Origin: Mangrovimonas sp. YM274
GTDB taxonomy: Bacteria > Bacteroidota > Bacteroidia > Flavobacteriales > Flavobacteriaceae
Direction: 5' to 3'
NCBI RefSeq assembly: GCF_030908385.1
Contig: NZ_CP133091.1
Coordinates: forward strand, 1,508,501-1,572,500
DNA length: 64,000 nucleotides
Shown here one piece after another: positions 57,751 to 63,931 of this stretch. Position 1 is the first letter of the stretch, and each line of letters starts with the position of its first letter. The translations under genes were made by a program, and so were the position numbers. The notes beneath the pieces were generated by a model that was not told the DNA's origin, did not search any database, and saw only the letters and a program-made list of their open reading frames with translations.

Positions 57751-58323
57751 TTATCTTTTAGCTTGTTTATTTTTTGGAATATTTATTACTCCACACCCAT
57801 CAACGAGATATTCATTATTCATTTCTTTTAATCTCATTGTAATTGTAAATCCTTCCCAACTTTTGGCTTCTACAGTTAAAAAGTTTGAAGTTGAGTCAAA
57901 TTCGGTAAGTTTAAAACCATCGTCAGGGTAATCTTGAGCGTCGAAAATTGGGTCAAACCCAAGTCCATATTCAGGATCTTTTTCTTCAGCGTCTTGAATC
58001 ATTTTGGTCAGTTCTGATTTAAATTTTTGACTGACATTTGGATAGCTATTTACCCACTCAATAATTCCTATTTGCTCTTTCATTTTGTTGCAGTTTGAAA
58101 CATAGTCATTAATAAATTTTGTAGCTACATATGTAATCGAATCTGAGATTTCTGGAGTGTTTGGAATTTCTTTAAGTGGTTTATTTTCTATGGTTTTAAT
58201 TTCTTCTATATTATCAATTTTATTTTCAATTTCTTCTTTGTTTTTTATAATACTGATTTTATCCTTTGAGTTATTACAACTTAGAGCAATGAAAACCAGT
58301 AAGATTAAGCTCGACTTTTTCAT
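57751..58323 (-). CDS. C1: lipoprotein, unknown
   Basis: 190 residues from ATG 58323 (MKKSSLILLVFIALSC), lipobox cysteine 16. An acidic linker (EEIENKIDNIEEIKTIENKPLKEIPN) precedes a folded part with VATKFINDYVSNCNKMKEQIGIIEWVNSYPNVSQKFKSELTKMIQDAEEKDPEYGLGFDPIFDAQDYPDDGF. This resembles DUF3828-like or YbjP-type secreted domains. First cassette next to the recombinase gene, in the place of the newest insert if the array works like an integron. Confidence 0.75.
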   Translation of the reverse strand: MKKSSLILLVFIALSCNNSKDKISIIKNKEEIENKIDNIEEIKTIENKPLKEIPNTPEISDSITYVATKFINDYVSNCNKMKEQIGIIEWVNSYPNVSQKFKSELTKMIQDAEEKDPEYGLGFDPIFDAQDYPDDGFKLTEFDSTSNFLTVEAKSWEGFTITMRLKEMNNEYLVDGCGVINIPKNKQAKR

Positions 58324-58361
58324 CAATTTTAAATGTTGGTTTGATTTTACTAATTACACAC

Positions 58362-58428
58362 AACATAGGGATAAACCCCATGGGGTTTATCACCATTATA
58401 TTTATTACATCAAATCTACATATAATTC
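58362..58428 (-). promoter_or_regulatory. Array head: attI-like junction, 22-bp palindrome and candidate promoter
   Basis: Between the recombinase stop and cassette C1. The C1 start tag ends at 58364; no second GTT/AAC site arm is present, so this is the non-cassette partner side. A perfect 22-bp palindrome (58370-58391, half GATAAACCCCA) directly abuts it. On the minus strand TAGATTTG (58418-58411) fits the TAnnTTTG -7 element, though no -33 TTTG is at 19 bp. It could supply a common promoter for the first cassettes. Confidence 0.5.
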
Positions 58429-59559
58429 TTACATATCGAGTGGATTTGTAATAGAATTAAACGTATTGCTGGCTACATGGGTGTAAATCTCCGTGGTTTT
58501 TGTAGAATTGTGTCCCAATAGGAGTTGAATGTATCGAAGGTCGGTGCCTGCCTCTAAAAGATGTGTTGCAAAACTATGTCTTAGAGTGTGGGCGGTTACT
58601 CGTTTTTTTATTCCAGCCTTTTTTGAGGCTTTGTCTATTATTCTTCCAACGCTTGTGGTACTGTATTTTTCCTTGTTTTGTCCCTCGAAAAGGTATGTTT
58701 CTGGTCTATATTCAACATAATACGTCCTCAGATCATCAAGTGTTGACTGTGCCAATAGAGTATATCTGTCCTTGTTGCCCTTGGCATCGTTAACCTTTAC
58801 AAGCATTCTAGAGCTGTCAATATCTTTGGGTTTTAGGTTGAGCATTTCTCCGAGCCTTAGGCCAGCGGAATACAGCAGGGAAAGGATGCATTTGTGTTTA
58901 AGGTTGGTGGTCGCTTCCAGTAGATTTTTTACTTCTGTTTTGGACAGGACAATTGGCAATTTCGTTTGTTTTCTAGGGCGTTCAATATCATAAAATCTGT
59001 TTGGCATGCCTAATACCATTTCATAATAGAATTTGATGCTGTTGATGGTTTGGTTGATATAGGAGTTTGACCATTTAAGGCTTACCAAATACATGAGATA
59101 GTTTCTAACGTCAAGCTCATCCAGTTTGTCAATATCCTTGGCAGGGTAGTGGTTGATAAACTTTTCAAAGCATGAAACGTATGTTTTTACAGTGTTGTTG
59201 GCATAATGCTTGAGTTCAAGTTTATCAAGGTAGGAGTCGGGGCATACCTTGTAACCATCTGGTTTTTCCCTGTTCCTGAACCATTTCACATCAAATTCCT
59301 CATCGAGCATTTTTGCGTTTGTTTTTTCGAAAAAATAATTGGTATTGATCCAAGCTACACCACGGAAAAGGTTGAAGATGGCATTGAGATTTCTTTTGTG
59401 GTTCGGTACGTAGTACATTCCAAAATCATTGCTCCATTCAATGCCGTCCAGTTCTTTTATCATACTGTTCAGAACTTTGTCGGAACTGAACTTGAGCCCA
59501 ATGTACTTTTTGTTGTCAATCAAAAGGTGTTTGAGTGAGATATGTTTTCTGACTTCCAT
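58429..59559 (-). CDS. Tyrosine recombinase at head of cassette array (candidate cassette integrase)
   Basis: 376 residues from ATG 59559. An N-terminal extension of about 110 residues (MEVRKHISLKHLLIDNKKYIG ... WSNDFGMYYVPNHKRN) precedes a SAM-like core-binding domain (LKHYANNTVKTYVSCFEKFINHY) and a XerC/D-like catalytic domain: Arg in SAGLRLGEMLNL (about 234), Lys in NDAKGNKDRYT, H-x-x-R in HTLRHSFATHLLEAG (about 326-329), His in LLGHNSTKTTEIYTHV and Tyr at about 358-360. All catalytic residues are present. The IntI-specific insertion between the second conserved patch and HTLRH is absent. It reads toward the array with the same orientation as the cassettes. Confidence 0.9.
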   Translation of the reverse strand: MEVRKHISLKHLLIDNKKYIGLKFSSDKVLNSMIKELDGIEWSNDFGMYYVPNHKRNLNAIFNLFRGVAWINTNYFFEKTNAKMLDEEFDVKWFRNREKPDGYKVCPDSYLDKLELKHYANNTVKTYVSCFEKFINHYPAKDIDKLDELDVRNYLMYLVSLKWSNSYINQTINSIKFYYEMVLGMPNRFYDIERPRKQTKLPIVLSKTEVKNLLEATTNLKHKCILSLLYSAGLRLGEMLNLKPKDIDSSRMLVKVNDAKGNKDRYTLLAQSTLDDLRTYYVEYRPETYLFEGQNKEKYSTTSVGRIIDKASKKAGIKKRVTAHTLRHSFATHLLEAGTDLRYIQLLLGHNSTKTTEIYTHVASNTFNSITNPLDM

Positions 59560-59633
59560 ATTTTTTGGTTTGGTTATAGTAATATTACTGAAAATAAATA
59601 ACTTAGTCGTATGTCAAACGTATATGATACATT

Positions 59634-59671
59634 TGTATTCGTTTGTACACGTTTGTAAACGTTTGTACATG
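59634..59671. promoter_or_regulatory. Iterated 10-bp motif CGTTTGTACA in divergent promoter region
   Basis: CGTTTGTACA, CGTTTGTAAA and CGTTTGTACA follow one another at 59640-59669, with a partial ATTTGTATT before. They lie between the recombinase gene and the zinc-ribbon gene and run into the latter's ATG. Helical phasing suggests an oligomeric regulator or recombinase binding. Confidence 0.6.
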
Positions 59672-60058
59672 GATAAATTGAAACCAACCGTTAAATGTTT
59701 GAAATGCCGAAAGAAACTAAAAGGGCGTTCCGACAAGAAATTCTGCAATGACCATTGCAAAAGTGCCTACCATTACAGAAAGAGCCTTGAAGGAGAACTT
59801 AAGTTTTACAATGATGTATTACGTGTCCTTCGCAACAACAGGAAAATATTGAAACTCTACAATAGGGCAGGGAAGTCCACTGTAAGATGTGAGGTTTTGT
59901 TGAAAGAAGGCTTCAATCCAAATTTTTTCACCCATTACTGGAAGAATGGCAAAGGGGATGTGTACCTGTTCGTTTTCGAGTTCGGTTTTTTGAAAAGGAG
60001 CGAACATGGAAATGACAAATATGTGCTTGTAAAATGGCAGGAATATATGGAGCATTGA
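59669..60058 (+). CDS. Zinc-ribbon protein of the element, divergent from the recombinase
   Basis: 129 residues from ATG 59669; the frame is open further up but that part is antisense to the recombinase gene. N-terminal zinc ribbon CLKCRKKLKGRSDKKFCNDHCK (C-x2-C ... C-x3-C), then a basic helix and LRVLRNNRKILKLYNRAGKSTVRCEVLLKEGFNPNFFTHYWKN. Such proteins are common in Bacteroidota mobile elements and may be DNA-binding regulators. The repeats in front of it are the obvious candidate target. Confidence 0.8.
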   Translation: MDKLKPTVKCLKCRKKLKGRSDKKFCNDHCKSAYHYRKSLEGELKFYNDVLRVLRNNRKILKLYNRAGKSTVRCEVLLKEGFNPNFFTHYWKNGKGDVYLFVFEFGFLKRSEHGNDKYVLVKWQEYMEH

Positions 60059-60092
60059 ATATTATGAGAAAAACAATGCTCCGTATTGTTTG

Positions 60093-60518
60093 TCAAGTAA
60101 GAAAGAATACCACATTTCCCGTTTGAACATCATAAAATGCAGTTCTGCCCATATGATCCTTTGGAACATTGTTAACTGGCAGGTATCTGTTAGTTATTAG
60201 GTTTTTTAGGTCCTCGATGTCTTTTTTTGTTGCAGGTTCACTTGCTTTAGGCGTGAATATTTTCTTTACTGTGTCATAGGCCATATTTCCTGCGATGTTA
60301 TTTGCCACGCCACCCCACGACATTTGCTCTGTTTTTGTTTTTTGGTCTTCCTTTGGCGGAGCTAGATCAGTTTCTTTAGCTGTTGGAGTTAAATTAGGGA
60401 CTCCCTGTTTCTGTTGCCAATTACGGCTTCTACAGGAATTGCTACAGAATTTTTGTTGGCCTTTTCTTTTGGGTATGTAGTCATCGCCACAATAGTGGCA
60501 AATTTCGGTTTCCTTCAT
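60093..60518 (-). CDS. Zinc-ribbon mobile-element protein
   Basis: 141 residues from ATG 60518. N-terminal zinc ribbon CHYCGDDYIPKRKGQQKFCSNSCRSRNWQ (C-x2-C ... C-x3-C), a proline/lysine linker, then SWGGVANNIAGNMAYDTVKKIFTP and a short C-terminal domain ending MGRTAFYDVQTGNVVFFLT. It lies 46 bases after the partner gene of the integrase and reads the same way. The start codon sits inside a 40-bp perfect palindrome. Function unknown; likely an element accessory factor. Confidence 0.8.
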   Translation of the reverse strand: MKETEICHYCGDDYIPKRKGQQKFCSNSCRSRNWQQKQGVPNLTPTAKETDLAPPKEDQKTKTEQMSWGGVANNIAGNMAYDTVKKIFTPKASEPATKKDIEDLKNLITNRYLPVNNVPKDHMGRTAFYDVQTGNVVFFLT

Positions 60519-60555
60519 TTATGCGTAAATTAAACGTTTAATTTACGCATAAATG
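60516..60555. repeat. 40-bp perfect palindrome covering a start codon
   Basis: Perfect dyad centred between 60535 and 60536; half-site CATTTATGCGTAAATTAAAC. It begins with the CAT that is the minus-strand ATG of the zinc-ribbon gene. It could be a protein-binding dyad or an RNA hairpin hiding the start. Confidence 0.95.
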
Positions 60556-60564
60556 TAAGAAAGT

Positions 60565-61293
60565 TTACAGATCCAACCTAAAAATACCTTTTAAAATACT
60601 TCTTTCGGCTTCCTCATTGCTGATAAGCGGCTGTTTTTTAACGGGCTTGTCAGTAATTGTTTTTGCCTTTATTTTTTGAGGGGTATCGGTCAAAGGTTCT
60701 TTTGGGGTTTGATTGTGGACTCCTTCAAAACTAAAACCGTTATCGTTTAATTTTTGGAGCTCATCAAAAGAATCCCCAATGATGGATTTTATATTCGGCT
60801 TGACATTTTGGGCCTGGAAATTCGGTTTGCGGAAGTGTTGGACAAAGAGATTTCTATGTTCGGTGTAATTTGTATGCTGTAGCCTGAAAAGGGGAGTGGC
60901 TTCATTCAAATTATCGAGGTACTGGGCCATGTTGTCATTGAGCCAACCAGTGACATAACAGATGGCCTCCAACTGTTCCAGATATTTTTTTGCCACATAG
61001 TCAAATTCAATTGCTTCCGATTCCCCTTTTTTATGTAGCAATTGGAAAAAATTTTTTTCCAATGTCCCTGCTTTCATCATCATTTTGCCACTGTCCCGTT
61101 TGCTGTCCAGTTCAATTGGACCCGCATAGTTGTCGAACAGCAGGGCTTTGTTTAAGAAGTCCTTTTCTTTTAGGGCTTCAATTTTCATAAGTTCCTCCGC
61201 CAAAATTGAATCTTTCGGAATGAAGAACAGAAAATCGATCCAGAGATTTTTAAGGAGATCCAAATAGAAATCGTGTAGGGGTGTTCTATCCAT
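60565..61293 (-). CDS. Integrase-partner protein, unknown
   Basis: 242 residues from ATG 61293, overlapping the integrase stop by 8 bases. Mostly helical (LHDFYLDLLKNLWIDFLFFIPKDSILAEELMKIEALKEKDFLNKALLFDNY ...) with a charged C-terminal half and a conserved-looking end SNEEAERSILKGIFRLDL. I do not recognise a domain. Its overlap with the integrase implies joint expression and perhaps a directionality or stabilising factor; this is inference. Confidence 0.75.
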   Translation of the reverse strand: MDRTPLHDFYLDLLKNLWIDFLFFIPKDSILAEELMKIEALKEKDFLNKALLFDNYAGPIELDSKRDSGKMMMKAGTLEKNFFQLLHKKGESEAIEFDYVAKKYLEQLEAICYVTGWLNDNMAQYLDNLNEATPLFRLQHTNYTEHRNLFVQHFRKPNFQAQNVKPNIKSIIGDSFDELQKLNDNGFSFEGVHNQTPKEPLTDTPQKIKAKTITDKPVKKQPLISNEEAERSILKGIFRLDL

Positions 61294-62635
61294 TGGTTTG
61301 TTTTAGCATTTCAGAATAATCTTCGGGCAGTTCGGCATCGATATCCCTCAAATATTTTTCCAGTGCCGCCATGGATGAATGCCCAGTTATGAGCATGAGC
61401 TTGCTTTTGGCTTCAAATGGAGAGGATTCCTTCACAAGTGCCCTGTAGAGTTTGGTAATATAGGTGTGCCTGAAACTGTAGAGTCCATAATCGGTTCCCA
61501 AATTGAAATGGTCCTTAACCACTTTTTTGAACCGTTTTGAGAAGTAGTCCCTTTTGTTGATGAGTGCCGTGTCCCAATCCCCACCCAATTTATCGGGAGT
61601 GAACAGTACGGACTCGCTGTCCATTTTTGAGAGGTTAGGCAGTTCGTTCCAAAGAATCTCAGGGATTATCTTGGTCTTCAATGGACTGTTCTTTGCCTTA
61701 AACTGAATGGTCCTATTGTTTACATTGATATCTTTTACTTTTAACCTACAGACTTCAATAGGTCTCAAAAAGTTATAGGAGATAAACTTTATATATAATA
61801 GGAGTATGGGGTCTTTCTCTTCCAGATATTCAAAAATGGCTTCTTGGGTTTCGTTGGAATAGGTCTTGTTCCTCTCGGGGGTGGACTTAAGAACAGGTAT
61901 TTTCTTTATGAAATTTGATTCTATAATGTCATTGTCCTCCAAGACCTGCACAAGACTGCTCAAATCCGTTCGGTAATTGTTCCTGTTTCTTGCACTGGTG
62001 TTGGTCAACATATCGTTTAGAAATGCAGAGACCACTTTTTTGTTCAACTGTTCAATGTTCTTGACCTCGGGAGCATTGTTTTCGATCCACTTCAGAAAAG
62101 TATCAACCCTGCCCTCGTATCCCTTTACGGTTGTTTTGCTGAGCAATTTCCTTTTGATGTTCAGTGAAAAGTCAAAGGCTTCCCTAAGGGATGTTTGGGG
62201 GATTTCAACCTCGGGAACTTCCGTTTCAATCGGCTCTACTTCCTTTTTGGGAGTGTTGTCCAGTGCGGTCTTTGCAGGGGGAGTGATTTCCTCTTCTTTT
62301 TTGCCGTTAAGTTTTTGGTAGAGTTCCGTATTGTCAGCAAAAGGGTTGTAGCCCTGTTTTAGAAGTTTCAGGATGGTCTTTCTGTAAATGGTCAGTACTT
62401 CGAGGCGCTCTTCTTTGGTTTTATATTTATTGGTCTCTCCATAAAAGGGAGTAATCCGTTTTAGTTTTCCTGATTTTGGGTCTCGGAAGGAGAAATATAC
62501 ATACCATCTTTTGGAAATATCTCCCTTTGCGGTGTAGATTTTTGGGTTGGAAAAATTCTTTTTTTGGGACAAATCGTATGCAGTTTCGTATTCACTTTCG
62601 TATGCAAAAGCAATAATCTGTTCAGACGTAAACAT
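61286..62635 (-). CDS. Tyrosine integrase of the tRNA-Met island
   Basis: 449 residues from ATG 62635. An N-terminal region with KRWYVYFSFRDPKSGKLKRITPFYG (AP2-like arm-binding type), SAM-like domain (LLSKTTVKGYEGRVDTFLKWIEN), catalytic Arg in YNFLRPIEVCRLK (about 290), H-x-x-R-type motif YSFRHTYITKLY (about 390), GHSSMAALEKYL with Tyr near 428. The gene begins directly after the tRNA terminator and 3' tRNA copy at the right end, the usual place for the integrase that mediated island insertion. Confidence 0.9.
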   Translation of the reverse strand: MFTSEQIIAFAYESEYETAYDLSQKKNFSNPKIYTAKGDISKRWYVYFSFRDPKSGKLKRITPFYGETNKYKTKEERLEVLTIYRKTILKLLKQGYNPFADNTELYQKLNGKKEEEITPPAKTALDNTPKKEVEPIETEVPEVEIPQTSLREAFDFSLNIKRKLLSKTTVKGYEGRVDTFLKWIENNAPEVKNIEQLNKKVVSAFLNDMLTNTSARNRNNYRTDLSSLVQVLEDNDIIESNFIKKIPVLKSTPERNKTYSNETQEAIFEYLEEKDPILLLYIKFISYNFLRPIEVCRLKVKDINVNNRTIQFKAKNSPLKTKIIPEILWNELPNLSKMDSESVLFTPDKLGGDWDTALINKRDYFSKRFKKVVKDHFNLGTDYGLYSFRHTYITKLYRALVKESSPFEAKSKLMLITGHSSMAALEKYLRDIDAELPEDYSEMLKQTNG

Positions 62636-62638
62636 AAA

Positions 62639-62668
62639 AAAAGCGGTTTAGTAAAACCTAAACCGCTC
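62639..62668 (-). terminator. tRNA-type intrinsic terminator, right copy
   Basis: Minus strand: AGCGGTTTAG, GTTTTA loop, CTAAACCGCT followed by seven T and then the integrase ATG at 62635. The T-tract abuts the start codon, so transcription from the tRNA side would stop before the integrase. Confidence 0.85.
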
Positions 62669-62690
62669 ATTTGCAAATGATTGCTTCTTG

Positions 62691-62732
62691 TAGCGAGGAC
62701 GAGATTTGAACTCGTGACCTCTGGGTTATGAA
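62691..62732 (-). other. Attachment site, right: 3' part of tRNA-Met (CAT)
   Basis: Identical to the left copy from acceptor end to anticodon loop. Beyond 62732 the sequence does not complete a tRNA, so the intact gene must lie elsewhere, probably further right. Confidence 0.85.
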
Positions 62733-62954
62733 GGAATTTTTATATCCCCAAAACGCCCGTTTTATGGGGTTTCCAGCCCATTGTATGAGAAATCGTGTTC
62801 CAAAAACGTGTTCAGTTTCTGTTCACTTTTTTGTTAATAGTTTACTGATATAAAACTAGTTAAAAAAGTGAAGAATCAAAGCCTCATCCATAAAAAAAAT
62901 GAACACGTTGAAGTAGGTGTAAAATGAAAAGAAAATGGGTTTTCATAAGCAATA

Positions 62955-62980
62955 AAAAAGTGCCTCAAAAGGCACTTTTT
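62955..62980 (-). terminator. Intrinsic terminator of the HipT-like gene
   Basis: Stem AAAAAGTGCC / GGCACTTTTT with TCAAAA loop; the gene's stop codon at 62980-62982 touches the stem. Confidence 0.88.
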
Positions 62981-63927
62981 TATGAATCGATTTCCAACTG
63001 TTTGTATCTTGTTTCGAGCAAAGTTGTATAGGCTTCTTTCATTGTTTTTGATAGGAATGAGCTTTCTATCCATTTAAAAGCTTTTGGTTTGTTTTTGTGC
63101 ATGCGTTTGAAGGAACCGCTAATTTGTTTTTCGGTCAGTCCTAATCCTTTGCCCAACAATTCAAAATGTTCCCGTTTTAACTTCTTTTTCTTTCCAGAAA
63201 GCGTAAGTGCCAATTCTTCGGTATCTTCAGGAAGCAGGATGGTAACATTCAATAGGTCGTAAGCGGGAGCCAATACCCATCCAGAAAGGCTTTCCATCAT
63301 TGAAAAATTCTTTAAGTGCATATCATTGTTTCCTGTTAGGAAAACAAACAAAGCCAGTTCAAAATAAAAGATTTTGTCAAGCAGTGTGTTTTCTGAATAG
63401 GAGTCAAGGGCCTTTCCAACTCTTTCCATGGAGCTTTTATATTTGTCGAAAGCCTCTGTGATCTGGAACATATCAATCATGTGGAGTTTTTCGCCACTTT
63501 CGGTTCTGTCAATACGTTTGGTGATATAGGATAGTTCCCCTGAAGCCAATCGAATTAATGAGGACGGAACTACACGAATTCCAAAAGCTTCCGCAATACG
63601 CATGGTGACATGTTCATTTTCTGGCATTTCAGGAAACTTATCGGAAGGAGGCTTAAAAATGTATTGCCCACCCAAAGCTCCAACCACCGTTAACCTCGTA
63701 TCGGGATGGTCTTGGGCTTCTTTTATCAGGGACATGGATAATTTCGCCTGAACACCAGGGACAGCAACACTGCGTTCTACAATGTTTTTTGCCAGTTGAT
63801 CCATTTGATCAAGTGAATAATCAATTTTTGGAGGCATAGGACTGGCAAAAAATTCCAAGGAGCATTTTTTATGGAAGTCCGTATTGGGCTCTGTTGGCTT
63901 ATAGCAGTATAAACATTTGTGTTCCAT
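62980..63927 (-). CDS. HipA/HipT-like Ser/Thr kinase toxin
   Basis: 315 residues from ATG 63927 (MEHKCLYCYKPTEPN). Starts with a C-x2-C ... H-x3-C cluster (CLYCYKPTEPNTDFHKKC), then the HipA kinase: QAKLSMSL, GGQYIFKPPSDKFPEMPENEH, catalytic loop GNNDMHLKNFSM (about 200) and PAYDLLN metal motif. It lacks the HipA N-terminal subdomain, which is encoded by the preceding gene. HipA kinases phosphorylate aminoacyl-tRNA synthetases and cause growth arrest. It starts 4 bases after the stop of that gene. Confidence 0.88.
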   Translation of the reverse strand: MEHKCLYCYKPTEPNTDFHKKCSLEFFASPMPPKIDYSLDQMDQLAKNIVERSVAVPGVQAKLSMSLIKEAQDHPDTRLTVVGALGGQYIFKPPSDKFPEMPENEHVTMRIAEAFGIRVVPSSLIRLASGELSYITKRIDRTESGEKLHMIDMFQITEAFDKYKSSMERVGKALDSYSENTLLDKIFYFELALFVFLTGNNDMHLKNFSMMESLSGWVLAPAYDLLNVTILLPEDTEELALTLSGKKKKLKREHFELLGKGLGLTEKQISGSFKRMHKNKPKAFKWIESSFLSKTMKEAYTTLLETRYKQLEIDS

Positions 63928-63931
63928 GTAG

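Larger units (their letters stand above)
42196..58364 (-). other. Integron-like cassette array: 19 cassettes, 18 full recombination-type sites
   Basis: Numbering runs from the recombinase gene. Cassette spans (outer GTT/AAC tags included): C1 57737-58364, C2 56908-57618, C3 56282-56789, C4 55486-56161, C5 54818-55367, C6 54208-54698, C7 53590-54089, C8 52378-53486, C9 49905-52258, C10 49153-49785, C11 48007-48969, C12 47393-47887, C13 46867-47274, C14 46187-46747, C15 45522-46068, C16 44694-45401, C17 43510-44576, C18 42853-43390, C19 42216-42744. In each, the plus-strand left tag is the reverse complement of the right tag over 9-10 bp, e.g. GTTGTGCTTA with TAAGCACAAC (C16), GTTAGCCACA with TGTGGCTAAC (C11), GTTGTACAAC with GTTGTACAAC (C4). 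Only C7 has a mismatch (GTTGTGAGC with GCTTACAAC). All genes read from the minus strand, each followed by a site. Confidence 0.9.
40408..62690. mobile_element. tRNA-Met-integrated genomic island carrying a cassette array
   Basis: Bounded by direct 42-bp tRNA 3' copies. The right end holds integrase, a conserved partner gene, two zinc-ribbon genes and a second recombinase; the middle holds the cassette array; the left end is mostly noncoding. No conjugation genes (relaxase, VirB4, Tra) are seen, so it is an integrative element without its own transfer machinery. Confidence 0.8.
62535..62732 (-). repeat. Right copy of island boundary repeat
   Basis: About 198 bp matching 40211-40407, here in the intact integrase gene context. 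It comprises integrase codons 1-33, the terminator and the tRNA 3' part. Confidence 0.9.

Noticed and set aside
58157-58486. 109-residue plus-strand frame across the array head
   Set aside because: Antisense to the C1 lipoprotein gene and low in complexity.
58429-59559. Calling the recombinase a classical IntI
   Set aside because: The segment between the second conserved patch and HTLRH is too short to hold the IntI-specific domain.
62461-62676. 71-residue frame over the integrase start
   Set aside because: Out-of-frame reading of the integrase gene, terminator and upstream region; its likeness to a frame at 40073-40351 only reflects the boundary repeat.
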